Assembly (NCBI GenBank): GCA_002314055.1 | Contig: DCBP01000044.1 | Coordinates: 1 to 5,790 of the forward strand | Reading direction: 5' to 3' | Origin: Prevotella sp. UBA1104 | GTDB lineage: Bacteria; Bacteroidota; Bacteroidia; Bacteroidales; Bacteroidaceae | Length of the DNA stretch: 5,790 nucleotides | Shown: positions 1 to 5,770 of the stretch, piece by piece | How positions within the stretch are numbered: position 1 is the first letter of the stretch | How the letters are laid out: each line of letters begins with the position of its first letter | Notes under the pieces: model-generated | Told to the model about the DNA's origin: nothing | Seen by the model: only the letters and a program-made list of their open reading frames with translations | The model's database searches: none | Made by a program: the position numbers and the translations under genes

Positions 1-2
1 CC

Positions 3-149
3 CTTGACTGCGAACAGGATTTGTATCTCCTGACTGCGAACAGGATTGACACCCCTTATCAGTTTCCTATCATGAGCTATAATGGAAACCGCTCCGCCCC
101 TGGAAGGGGAGGCGGGGGAGGGGAAGAAAAGATGAACGAGAAAAAATAA
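3..149 (+). CDS. Possible C-terminal end of an unidentified ORF (partial at left edge)
   Basis: The frame is open from the window edge to a TAA at 147-149, giving about 48 residues with no start inside the window. The readable tail includes LLTANRIDTPYQF, then a glycine-rich stretch (GRGGGGG) and a charged end (EEKMNEKK). I do not recognise the family. It lies 27 nt upstream of the zinc-ribbon ORF at 177 on the same strand, so both could come from one mobile-element operon. Against it being intact, the 17-bp direct repeat at 5-21 and 31-47 is read in two different frames. The peptide LTANRI is encoded by the first copy in frame 1, which stops soon after, and by the second copy in this frame. 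This points to rearranged or decaying sequence. The true reading frame cannot be settled without the upstream sequence. Confidence 0.3.
   Translation, partial: LDCEQDLYLLTANRIDTPYQFPIMSYNGNRSAPGRGGGGGEEKMNEKK
5..47. repeat. 17-bp direct repeat, two copies with 26-bp period
   Basis: TGACTGCGAACAGGATT occurs exactly at 5-21 and again at 31-47, separated by 9 nt. The period of 26 is not a multiple of three, so the copies fall in different frames. More copies may lie to the left of the window edge. The origin is unknown: a local duplication or part of a longer repeat array are both possible. Confidence 0.8.
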
Positions 150-176
150 CAAGATAAAAAAGAAAGGAAATTTAAT

Positions 177-338
177 ATGTACAACAAAGATATCAGATAC
201 ACCCTGGAGCGTTACCGCATTGGTGGCAGCAACAGATACGTCTGTCCGCAGTGTGGCAGAAAGAAATGCTTCACGTGGTGGAATCGGGTACATAATTCTG
301 CAAACAGCATAAAGACAATACGCAAGTACTATGTTTAG
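177..338 (+). pseudogene. Truncated zinc-ribbon protein, N-terminal fragment resembling DUF6371 mobile-element proteins
   Basis: This 53-codon ORF starts at ATG 177, with a purine-rich ribosome-binding stretch (AGAAAGGAA, 161-169) 7 nt upstream, and ends at TAG 336-338. The start reads MYNKDIRYTLERYR, followed by NRYVCPQCGRKKCFT at residues 19-33. From memory, this layout (a short 'Y.L..Y' lead, then RY.CP.CG.K..FT) matches the N-terminal zinc beta-ribbon of DUF6371/primase-like proteins on Bacteroidetes mobile elements, which are several hundred residues long. Only the first CxxC (C23, C26) and C31 are present. The expected second cysteine pair and everything after residue 33 are missing, and residues 34-53 do not look like the family. 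I therefore call it a remnant, although a stand-alone small zinc-finger protein is possible. The family assignment is recalled, not searched. Confidence 0.55.
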
Positions 339-465
339 ATGATGTAAATATTATGTTTGACTATTAAAAGAAAGAGGTTAAAATAAAAAGAGAACAATGA
401 AAAATAACAGGGAGAACATTAATACAAGAAGACACGTTTATTAACAGAGAGAAAAACACTTTAGC

Positions 466-503
466 AAAAAAAAAATTGATTGTCTCACGACAACCAATCT
501 TTT
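466..503 (-). terminator. Rho-independent terminator (minus strand)
   Basis: On the minus strand, the 9-bp stem ATTGGTTGT / ACAATCAAT (arms at 490-498 and 475-483, closed by one G-U pair) surrounds a 6-nt loop, CGTGAG. A run of ten U residues (466-475) follows directly. Four A residues before the stem (500-503) can pair with the U-run and lengthen it. Read on the plus strand, the G-U pair becomes an A-C mismatch and the T-run is shorter, so the favoured direction is minus. It would end the candidate small RNA and could also stop read-through from the DUF3256-like gene at 605. Confidence 0.8.
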
Positions 504-537
504 ATTAACCTTAATAATCTAATACCATGAAAAACAC
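466..537 (-). ncRNA. Candidate small RNA, about 72 nt, Bacteroidales-1-like architecture
   Basis: A Bacteroidota promoter motif at 542-572 and the intrinsic terminator at 466-503 face the same way on the minus strand and are only about 40 nt apart. The predicted transcript runs from roughly 537 to 466. It holds no credible ORF, only a 5-codon ATG-TAA. Its first half contains a perfect 7-bp inverted repeat with a 2-nt spacer (TTATTAA/TTAATAA, 502-517), and its second half is the terminator hairpin. The Bacteroidales-1 RNA motif is known to be bounded in the same way, by a Bacteroidota-type promoter and a predicted terminator. I could not compare it with that consensus, so the family name is a guess. 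Alternatives are a leader of something now deleted, or an antisense or decoy transcript. The transcription start is inferred. Confidence 0.5.
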
Positions 538-541
538 ATTG

Positions 542-572
542 CAAAGATACGAACATTTTTCATATCTGCAAG
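542..572 (-). promoter_or_regulatory. Bacteroidota-type promoter for the candidate small RNA
   Basis: Read on the minus strand, the -7 element TATCTTTG (549 to 542) matches TAnnTTTG exactly. A CTTG at 572 to 569 lies 19 nt upstream and matches the -33 element (TTTG) at three of four positions. The spacing fits the usual 19-21 nt. Transcription would start at about 537. It lies downstream of the DUF3256-like gene, where no protein gene follows, so it most likely serves the RNA. Confidence 0.6.
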
Positions 573-592
573 CTTTTTACAATAGAAATGGT

Positions 593-617
593 TATATTTA
601 AACACTATTTAAATATA
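593..617. repeat. Perfect 10-bp AT-only inverted repeat around a stop codon
   Basis: The arms TATATTTAAA (593-602) and TTTAAATATA (608-617) are perfectly complementary with a 5-nt loop. The loop contains the TAG stop of the minus-strand gene (605-607). There is no U-run and no G-C pair, so it is a weak hairpin. It might protect the mRNA 3' end, or it may be chance in AT-rich DNA. Confidence 0.6.
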
Positions 618-1243
618 TCGCCATTCCATTTAAATGATTTTTGCTTTTTTATCGTATCAAGAGCCTTATTTTCTTCTTTAGTAAGAAGAGGACTATTGAT
701 AAAGACATTTATTGTATTGTCCTCAGAAAGTGTTGCAGTCACCATAGCAGGCTCTATAGTCTTCTGGATGTCTTTAAATCTCTCTGCCGACATTGTGTCG
801 GGGCAGCAAGTAAGCATGTCAGTCATCACCTTACTGTCTGAAAAGTCCGGCAACCCGAAACTATTGTCGGCAATAACTTTCCAGTCTGAAGTATAGAACT
901 CCACACTACTCTCTATTGCCGGATTACCGTAGGTTTTGACAAGACATAAGATTTTAGTAGAGTCGTTTTTCTCCAGCTGTGCAATGCTCAAGTTTGTAGC
1001 CTTATTCAGCTGCATATCGATATAGTTGTCTGCCATTCTTATAATCAGACTCTCACCATCGAGCAGATTTTTTGTTTCTATATGAGTCTTGCTCTTGTAT
1101 TTGTCTACCATATCCGTGCGTATACTCATATTTAAATAAGGTATAATACTGTCTGGCATATTGACAAATACTTCTTCGATATTGTCGGCACTAACTGTTA
1201 TTGCTGACAGGAATACATATATTACCAATGCAAATTTCTTCAT
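605..1243 (-). CDS. DUF3256-like secreted protein
   Basis: The product is 212 residues of unknown biochemical role. Residues 1-19 form a classical signal peptide: MKK, then a hydrophobic core, then SA before DN, with cleavage probably after A19. The mature part should be in the periplasm, since there is no lipobox cysteine and no second membrane segment. The mature start (IEEVFVNMPDSIIPYL, 22-37), the ILCLVKTYGNP strand (98-108), the FYTSDWK segment (117-122) and the C-terminal FKWNGDIFK match my memory of DUF3256, a Bacteroidales family whose members begin with 'FV.MPDS..P.L' soon after the signal peptide. Length is normal, and C100, C146 and C147 are the only mature cysteines. The start at 1243 is set by the signal peptide. 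The gene stands alone and is divergent from hisH, with its own promoter motif at 1324-1331. Confidence 0.75.
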   Translation of the reverse strand: MKKFALVIYVFLSAITVSADNIEEVFVNMPDSIIPYLNMSIRTDMVDKYKSKTHIETKNLLDGESLIIRMADNYIDMQLNKATNLSIAQLEKNDSTKILCLVKTYGNPAIESSVEFYTSDWKVIADNSFGLPDFSDSKVMTDMLTCCPDTMSAERFKDIQKTIEPAMVTATLSEDNTINVFINSPLLTKEENKALDTIKKQKSFKWNGDIFK

Positions 1244-1323
1244 ATTAATAATGTGTTATATTACTACAGACTGTGGCTTTACCGATGCCTGTTATATTTC
1301 ATACTACATATTTATGTATCGTG

Positions 1324-1331
1324 CAAATTTA
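1324..1331 (-). promoter_or_regulatory. Putative -7 element for the DUF3256-like gene
   Basis: Minus-strand TAAATTTG matches TAnnTTTG and lies about 80 nt upstream of the ATG at 1243. The -33 position is T-rich (TTTT-like) with no clear TTTG, so only half of the promoter is well supported. Confidence 0.45.
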
Positions 1332-1425
1332 GCAATTATAGTACATATAAAAAAATATATTCACAAATATATCGCTTCAATTACAAGAATTCTACTTTCA
1401 TCTTATTGTTTTTTTCAGAAAAAGC

Positions 1426-1456
1426 ATTGCACAAAGCTTTATTTTTCTTACTTTTG
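1426..1456 (+). promoter_or_regulatory. Bacteroidota-type promoter for hisHAF
   Basis: ATTG at 1426-1429 and TACTTTTG at 1449-1456 are separated by 19 nt and fit the Bacteroidota -33 (TTTG) and -7 (TAnnTTTG) elements. Transcription would begin near 1463, leaving a leader of about 58 nt before hisH. The leader shows no terminator/antiterminator pair and no run of histidine codons, so his-type attenuation is not supported. Confidence 0.6.
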
Positions 1457-1520
1457 CAAAACAAATTCCGGTTTATGCCACATTTGTCATAAAATAATGT
1501 AAACAAAAGAAGCTAACGTA

Positions 1521-2120
1521 ATGAATATTGTCGTCATAAAATACAACGCAGGCAACGTAAGGAGTGTTCTCAATGCACTTGAGAGAATTGGAGTTGTCCC
1601 GACATTTACGGATGATTTGGAACTCATATCAAAAGCCGACGGTATAATACTCCCTGGTCAAGGAGAGGCAAGTTCCGCCATGGCATATTTACGCGAGCGA
1701 CATCTTGACGACGCCATTCGCAATGCAAAACAGCCACTATTAGGAATATGCATAGGACAACAGTTGCTCTGCCACCATTCAGAAGAGGGCGACGCAGACT
1801 GTCTGGGGATTATTGACACCGACGTGAAGAGATTCCGTCCGGAACGACACGAACAGAAAGTCCCGGTAATGGGGTGGAACAAAATATACGATACAAAATC
1901 AGCCCTCTTTGACAGGATTGACAAAACGGACCACTATGTTTATTTCATACACAGCTACTACGTACCACTGTGCAGCGAGACGATAGCTACGGCTAACTAT
2001 ATCCACCCATACAGTGCAGCATTGCATAAGGGAAACTTTTATGCTACACAGTTCCACCCAGAGAAAAGTGGCGACGTGGGCAGCATCATTCTTGAGAACT
2101 TTATATCAATCTGTAAATGA
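1521..2120 (+). CDS. hisH: Imidazole glycerol phosphate synthase, glutaminase subunit HisH
   Basis: This is a class I glutamine amidotransferase that hydrolyses glutamine and channels ammonia to HisF, for the fifth step of histidine synthesis in the cytoplasm. The length of 199 residues is typical. The oxyanion-side motif PGQGEASSAM is at 45-54. The nucleophile motif GICIGQQLL carries C77. PVMGWN (115-120) and FIHSYY (142-147) follow, and FHPEKS supplies the catalytic H179 and E181. The triad is complete. The position after G79 is Gln where many homologues have Met, which I take as ordinary variation. The start at 1521 gives the standard MNIVVIKYNAGN opening. It is the first gene of hisH-hisA-hisF, 50 nt before hisA. 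The Shine-Dalgarno is weak, as is common in this phylum. Confidence 0.96.
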   Translation: MNIVVIKYNAGNVRSVLNALERIGVVPTFTDDLELISKADGIILPGQGEASSAMAYLRERHLDDAIRNAKQPLLGICIGQQLLCHHSEEGDADCLGIIDTDVKRFRPERHEQKVPVMGWNKIYDTKSALFDRIDKTDHYVYFIHSYYVPLCSETIATANYIHPYSAALHKGNFYATQFHPEKSGDVGSIILENFISICK

Positions 2121-2156
2121 CGTAAACACTATAATCCACAACAGCAAATTTAAAGC

Positions 2157-2170
2157 AGAAGGAAAAGGAA
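2157..2170 (+). promoter_or_regulatory. Purine-rich ribosome-binding region of hisA
   Basis: AGAAGGAAAAGGAA runs directly up to the ATG at 2171. It is the strongest Shine-Dalgarno-like stretch in the cluster and supports this start, which also gives the canonical MINIIPAIDI N-terminus. Confidence 0.6.
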
Positions 2171-2899
2171 ATGATAAATATAATACCGGCAATTGACATT
2201 ATCGGCGGCAAGTGTGTAAGACTTTCCAAAGGGGACTATGCGCAGAAGAAGGTTTATGCCGATGACCCACTTGAAGTTGCAAAGGATTTCGAGAGGATGG
2301 GATTCAGAAGACTGCATGTTGTTGATCTTGATGGGGCTAAGTCGAAACATATTGTAAACTACAACACCCTGCGCCGCATCACAGAAGAGACGAGTCTGGC
2401 TGTAGATTTCGGAGGCGGCATAAAGAGCAACGAGGACATCGAGAAAGCATTTTCGAACGGGGCAACGTTCACCACGGTAGGCTCCATAGCCGTAACGGAA
2501 GAGGAGCTTTTCAGCAAATGGCTTGAAAAGTATGGTCCGGAACGGATAATCCTCGGTGCTGACGTGAGAGGCGGGAAAATCAGCGTCAACGGGTGGAAGG
2601 AAGACACTTCTATTGAACTCATGTCTTTTCTAAAGAGATATGTGGCACTCGGAGTAAAGAATGTGCTGTGTACAGACATTTCACGCGACGGAATGCTCAA
2701 CGGACCGTCGTGCAACCTGTATGAAAGCATTTTGGAATTGTTTCCAGACATCAACTTGATAGCAAGCGGTGGGGTTTCGGGAATTGACGACATCAGACAA
2801 CTGGACAGAATCAACGTTCCCTCCGTCGTGGTAGGTAAAGCATTTTATGAGGGCAAGATAACACCGGAGGACTTAAACGACAAAACATTTTCTCTATGA
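2171..2899 (+). CDS. hisA: ProFAR isomerase HisA (phosphoribosylformimino-5-aminoimidazole carboxamide ribotide isomerase)
   Basis: HisA catalyses the Amadori rearrangement of ProFAR to PRFAR, which is the substrate of HisF. At 242 residues it is a complete (beta/alpha)8 barrel. The first catalytic aspartate is D9 in PAIDI and the second is D131 in GADVRGGKI. VNGW (139-142) is a substrate-contact segment. The phosphate-binding loops are FGGGIKS (80-86) with TVGS (102-105) and, in the second half-barrel, ASGGVS (198-203) with VVGKAFYEG (220-228). TDISRDGML (168-176) is the usual segment of the second half. The final codons overlap the start of hisF (ATGA), so translation is probably coupled. 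Nothing is missing. Confidence 0.96.
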   Translation: MINIIPAIDIIGGKCVRLSKGDYAQKKVYADDPLEVAKDFERMGFRRLHVVDLDGAKSKHIVNYNTLRRITEETSLAVDFGGGIKSNEDIEKAFSNGATFTTVGSIAVTEEELFSKWLEKYGPERIILGADVRGGKISVNGWKEDTSIELMSFLKRYVALGVKNVLCTDISRDGMLNGPSCNLYESILELFPDINLIASGGVSGIDDIRQLDRINVPSVVVGKAFYEGKITPEDLNDKTFSL

Positions 2900-3660
2900 G
2901 CGGAACATTGGCAAAAAGAATTATACCGTGTCTTGATGTAAAAAACGGAAAGACAGTAAAGGGTGTGAACTTTGTAAATCTCAAGGATATTGGTGATCCG
3001 GTGGAGATGGGAAAAATGTATAGTGAAGCTGGAGCTGACGAGCTTGTTTTTCTTGATATTACAGCAAGCTCCGAAGAAAGGCACACTTTCACGGATGTGG
3101 TTAGTCGCATAGCCAAGGAAATAAATATCCCCTTTACCGTAGGCGGCGGCGTTAATGACATCAAAGACGTGGAGCGTCTGTTGTATGCCGGTGCCGACAA
3201 AGTAAGCGTAAACAGTGCGGCATTGAGAAATCCTAAACTTATAAACGACATATCAACTCGCTTTGGCTCACAGGTGTGCGTATGTGCCATTGATGCCAGA
3301 CTTGACGACGACGGGTGGCGATGCTATATGAATGGCGGCAGAATAGCAACAGGCCACATGCTCTTCGATTGGGCAAAAGAAGCAGAAAGACGTGGCGCAG
3401 GCGAGATTCTCTTTACCAGCATGAACCACGACGGCACACGCGAGGGCTTCGCCAATGATGCTTTACGCACGTTGTATGAAGAGCTTTCCATTCCTGTTAT
3501 TGCAAGCGGCGGGGCAGGGAAGAAGGAGCATTTCCTTGAGGCATTTACAGAAGGGCATGCAGATGCCGCCCTTGCAGCAAGCGTGTTTCATCTTGGAGAA
3601 ATAAAAATCCGCGACCTAAAGGCGTTCCTTAAAAGTCGCGGTATTAATGTAAGACTATAA
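2896..3660 (+). CDS. hisF: Imidazole glycerol phosphate synthase, cyclase subunit HisF
   Basis: HisF uses ammonia from HisH to convert PRFAR to imidazole glycerol phosphate and AICAR, the latter feeding back into purine synthesis. At 254 residues it is full length. Catalytic D14 is in IIPCLDVK and D133 is in CAIDAR. D179 lies in TSMNHDGTREG, the form I recall from Bacteroidetes HisF. The phosphate-binding loops are VGGGV (82-86) with SVNSAA (104-109) and ASGGAG (203-208) with AASVFH (227-232). VKGVNF (21-26) and GDPVE (33-37) are the usual N-terminal motifs. The ATG overlaps the hisA stop by 4 nt, which fixes the start. The gene ends 4 nt before the end of the convergent hisB. hisI/E, often next in this order, is absent here. 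Confidence 0.96.
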   Translation: MSGTLAKRIIPCLDVKNGKTVKGVNFVNLKDIGDPVEMGKMYSEAGADELVFLDITASSEERHTFTDVVSRIAKEINIPFTVGGGVNDIKDVERLLYAGADKVSVNSAALRNPKLINDISTRFGSQVCVCAIDARLDDDGWRCYMNGGRIATGHMLFDWAKEAERRGAGEILFTSMNHDGTREGFANDALRTLYEELSIPVIASGGAGKKEHFLEAFTEGHADAALAASVFHLGEIKIRDLKAFLKSRGINVRL

Positions 3661-3664
3661 GACT

Positions 3665-4738
3665 CTACAGTGTTCCCTTTGTCGACGGTAGCGTATATTT
3701 GTATATATCCCTCCGGACAGCCATTTTTATCGAGCGCGCAAAAGCTTTGAAGATGCCTTCAATCTTATGATGCTCGTTGTAGCCTTCTGCCTTGACATTC
3801 AGGTTCATCATGGCAGCATCGCTAAGGCTCTTGAAAAAATGTTGGAACATTTCTGTAGGCATATCACCAATATATTCTCTGTGGAACTCAGCCTTCCACA
3901 CCAGCCATGGTCTGCCACCGAAATCGAGTGCCACCTGACATAGGCAATCATCCATAGGCAAGGAAAATCCGTACCTCTCGATACCTCGTTTGTCGGCAAG
4001 AGCCTTTCTCAGGCATTCTCCGATTACTATACCCGTATCCTCGATAGTGTGGTGTTCGTCGACATTCAAATCTCCCGTTGCCCTTATGTACAAGTCAATC
4101 ATTCCGTGTTTCGCAATCTGCTCCAGCATGTGGTCAAAGAAACCAAGTCCTGTATTGATATCGCATTTGCCACTGCCGTCAAGATTCATAGTAACAGAGA
4201 TATTTGTTTCTTTCGTCTTTCGTTCTATCCTGGCGATACGTTCTCCGGCAAACAACAGCTCTGCCACTTTCATCCAGCTACTTCCGCTATCGTCAAGAAT
4301 AAAAGCCCTACAGCCGAGATTTTCAGCCAACTGGCGGTCTGTTTCTCTATCGCCGATTACGAAACTTCCAGCCATGTCGCAGTTCTCGTCTTCGATATAT
4401 TTGCGCAACATCTCCGTTCCCGGCTTGCGGTAAGGACTATTGTCTTCAGGAAAATGCCTGTCAATAAGGATATCGCTGAAACGTATCCCTTCACCTTCAA
4501 GTGTCTGCAAAATAAAATCCTGTACAGATTTGAAATTTTCCTCAGGAAAGGATTCCGTGCCAAGTCCGTCCTGGTTTGACACCATAACAAACTTGAAGTC
4601 TAAGTGGCTGGTTATAAACGAGAGAGCTTTGAAGACATCCCTCTTAAACTTAAGCTTTTCGAAAGAGTCAACCTGTTCGTCAGTCGGTTCCTCTACTATT
4701 GTGCCGTCGCGGTCTATAAATAAATACCTTTGTTTCAT
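3665..4738 (-). CDS. hisB: Bifunctional histidinol-phosphatase / imidazoleglycerol-phosphate dehydratase HisB
   Basis: A 357-residue fusion catalysing two histidine steps: dehydration of IGP and removal of phosphate from histidinol phosphate. The N-terminal HAD phosphatase (1 to about 165) has DRDGT with D9 and D11, VSNQDGLGT (53-61) with S54/N55, K105 in RKPG, and GDRETD (129-134). The C-terminal dehydratase (about 168-357) has FFDHML (200-205), DEHHTIEDT (227-235), FGGRPW (273-278), SLSDAA (304-309) and NEHHKIEG (321-328), so the manganese-binding His/Glu repeats are intact. The E. coli zinc ligands of the phosphatase (C91, H93, C99, C101) align to D93, H95, S101 and Y103, so that site is lost. 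As I recall, this also holds for other Bacteroidetes. The linker (about 150-165) is shorter than in the Bacteroides versions I remember. The start MKQRYLFIDRDGT is canonical. It lies 37 nt after a membrane-protein gene on the same strand with no promoter motif in the gap, so co-transcription is likely. Confidence 0.95.
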   Translation of the reverse strand: MKQRYLFIDRDGTIVEEPTDEQVDSFEKLKFKRDVFKALSFITSHLDFKFVMVSNQDGLGTESFPEENFKSVQDFILQTLEGEGIRFSDILIDRHFPEDNSPYRKPGTEMLRKYIEDENCDMAGSFVIGDRETDRQLAENLGCRAFILDDSGSSWMKVAELLFAGERIARIERKTKETNISVTMNLDGSGKCDINTGLGFFDHMLEQIAKHGMIDLYIRATGDLNVDEHHTIEDTGIVIGECLRKALADKRGIERYGFSLPMDDCLCQVALDFGGRPWLVWKAEFHREYIGDMPTEMFQHFFKSLSDAAMMNLNVKAEGYNEHHKIEGIFKAFARSIKMAVRRDIYKYTLPSTKGTL

Positions 4739-4775
4739 GCGATATATTGTGTTTATATTGTATCCGTTGTTTTTA

Positions 4776-5696
4776 TTATAAGGAATTCATCTCTTTTTCA
4801 GTTGTTTCCGACAACATGTTTTTTCGTTCATTCCTTGCAATAAGTTTGCAACTTACAGTTTGGTAGACATAATATCCAGTGTAGGTTATAAACAGTAAAA
4901 GTGTAATGTAAATTGCACTGGTGTAGAGCGAAACAACAAAGTCAAGTGGTACAAGATACGAAGGCAATCCAGAAGGATCTCCATACGCCGCAGTGCCATA
5001 CGAAGAAACATTCAGAACTGTATTTATTATAATCGCCGGACTACATAAAACAGTTGCTATTATCATGCTACAGAGACTTGCAGCAAAGTAAGTTGCAAAG
5101 ATAAATCCCCAGCTCCTCATTCCGGCTGCATAACTCTCCCCGAAGGATTTACGCAGCTTTAGCTTAGGCTCCATCATATACCGGCAGTTGACAAACATCA
5201 TAGGCAAGCAGAAAATGACGGCAACAGGGGCTGTAAGCAAGAATATGGCAATAATGCTCAGCAATGGTATTTGTGCAGGGTCCTTACTTAGATAAGCATA
5301 TATGAAACTTGCAGCAATGCCAAGAAGTACGAACATAATTGCAAAAGCCACGTTTATAGGCAAAAGCCACAGCAGCCGCTTGAGATTCCACGCAATCCCT
5401 TGTTTGTTGACTATGGAATATGCCAATACATATGCAAGAAAGTTTGCAACAAACGAAAGAACAGAAATTATCATTAGCTGTATGCCGTGAAATTCAAAAC
5501 CTACATACATAATGCCGGGCATGATACAGTCGAAACAAGTATGAATAATTGCCAAAATAACAGTTAGCGGCAATAGCATTTTCCAATTTCCCTTTATCAA
5601 GCCTGTTATATTGCCGAATACAGTTTGCATGGCTGTTGCCACACATGAGCGGAAACCACGCAGTTTCATTTCCTTATTTGTTTCATTATCTTCCAT
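4776..5696 (-). CDS. Six-helix membrane protein of unknown function
   Basis: This is a 306-residue inner-membrane protein that I cannot place in a named family. After a charged N-terminus (1-13), hydrophobic stretches lie at about 41-61, 71-97, 109-135, 145-170, 196-230 and 252-283. These suggest six helices, with the fifth unusually long. The positive clusters KLKLRK (178-183) and RNERK (288-292) and the charged C-terminal tail (ERKNMLSETTEKE) suggest cytoplasmic loops and ends. There is no ATP-binding, transporter-signature or catalytic motif, and no signal peptide. The start MEDNETNKE at 5696 is supported by the -7 motif 22 nt upstream (5719-5726). The spacing to hisB is 37 nt, so the two probably share a transcript, but nothing in the protein suggests a histidine role. 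The topology is judged by eye. Confidence 0.75.
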   Translation of the reverse strand: MEDNETNKEMKLRGFRSCVATAMQTVFGNITGLIKGNWKMLLPLTVILAIIHTCFDCIMPGIMYVGFEFHGIQLMIISVLSFVANFLAYVLAYSIVNKQGIAWNLKRLLWLLPINVAFAIMFVLLGIAASFIYAYLSKDPAQIPLLSIIAIFLLTAPVAVIFCLPMMFVNCRYMMEPKLKLRKSFGESYAAGMRSWGFIFATYFAASLCSMIIATVLCSPAIIINTVLNVSSYGTAAYGDPSGLPSYLVPLDFVVSLYTSAIYITLLLFITYTGYYVYQTVSCKLIARNERKNMLSETTEKEMNSL

Positions 5697-5718
5697 ATCT
5701 ATGATTTATTAATTATTG

Positions 5719-5726
5719 CAAAGGTA
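5719..5726 (-). promoter_or_regulatory. Putative -7 element for the membrane protein-hisB transcript
   Basis: Minus-strand TACCTTTG matches TAnnTTTG. No TTTG is visible at the expected distance upstream, so support rests on the -7 element and its position just before the gene. Transcription would start near 5713, leaving a very short leader of about 17 nt. Confidence 0.5.
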
Positions 5727-5770
5727 ATAATAATACTTAATATCTGTAGCTCATTATCAATAAAAATATA

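Larger units (their letters stand above)
339..604. other. Intergenic region without credible protein genes; holds a candidate RNA gene
   Basis: These roughly 265 AT-rich bases contain only tiny ORFs, such as 15 codons at 397-444 and 24 codons at 527-601. The recognisable structure is all on the minus strand: a Bacteroidota promoter (542-572) and an intrinsic terminator (466-503). There is also an AT-only inverted repeat at 593-617 over the end of the neighbouring gene. I see nothing definable in 339-465. Confidence 0.7.

Noticed and set aside
1..50. Direct repeats as the end of a CRISPR array
   Set aside because: The 17-bp repeats with a 9-nt spacer are far too short for repeat-spacer units, and no further copies follow.
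91..120. GC-rich hairpin (CCCCT GGA AGGGG) as a terminator
   Set aside because: Only five base pairs form before mismatches, and no T-run follows. It lies inside the possible ORF tail as part of a glycine-rich stretch.
527..601. 24-codon plus-strand ORF beginning MKNTLQRYEH
   Set aside because: It lies antisense to the promoter and 5' end of the candidate small RNA. It has no plus-strand ribosome-binding stretch and its content looks incidental.
588..896. 102-codon plus-strand ORF
   Set aside because: It is antisense to the DUF3256-like gene, which has a signal peptide and family motifs. The plus-strand translation resembles nothing.
1475..1492. Five-codon ORF (MPHLS) in the hisH leader as a possible histidine attenuator peptide
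   Set aside because: It has only one His codon, and no alternative hairpins or U-run follow it.
2811..3290. 159-codon minus-strand ORF over hisA/hisF
   Set aside because: It is a shadow of hisF, whose catalytic motifs are complete on the other strand.
4049..4579. 176-codon plus-strand ORF within hisB
   Set aside because: It is antisense to a fully recognisable HisB fusion and has no motifs of its own.
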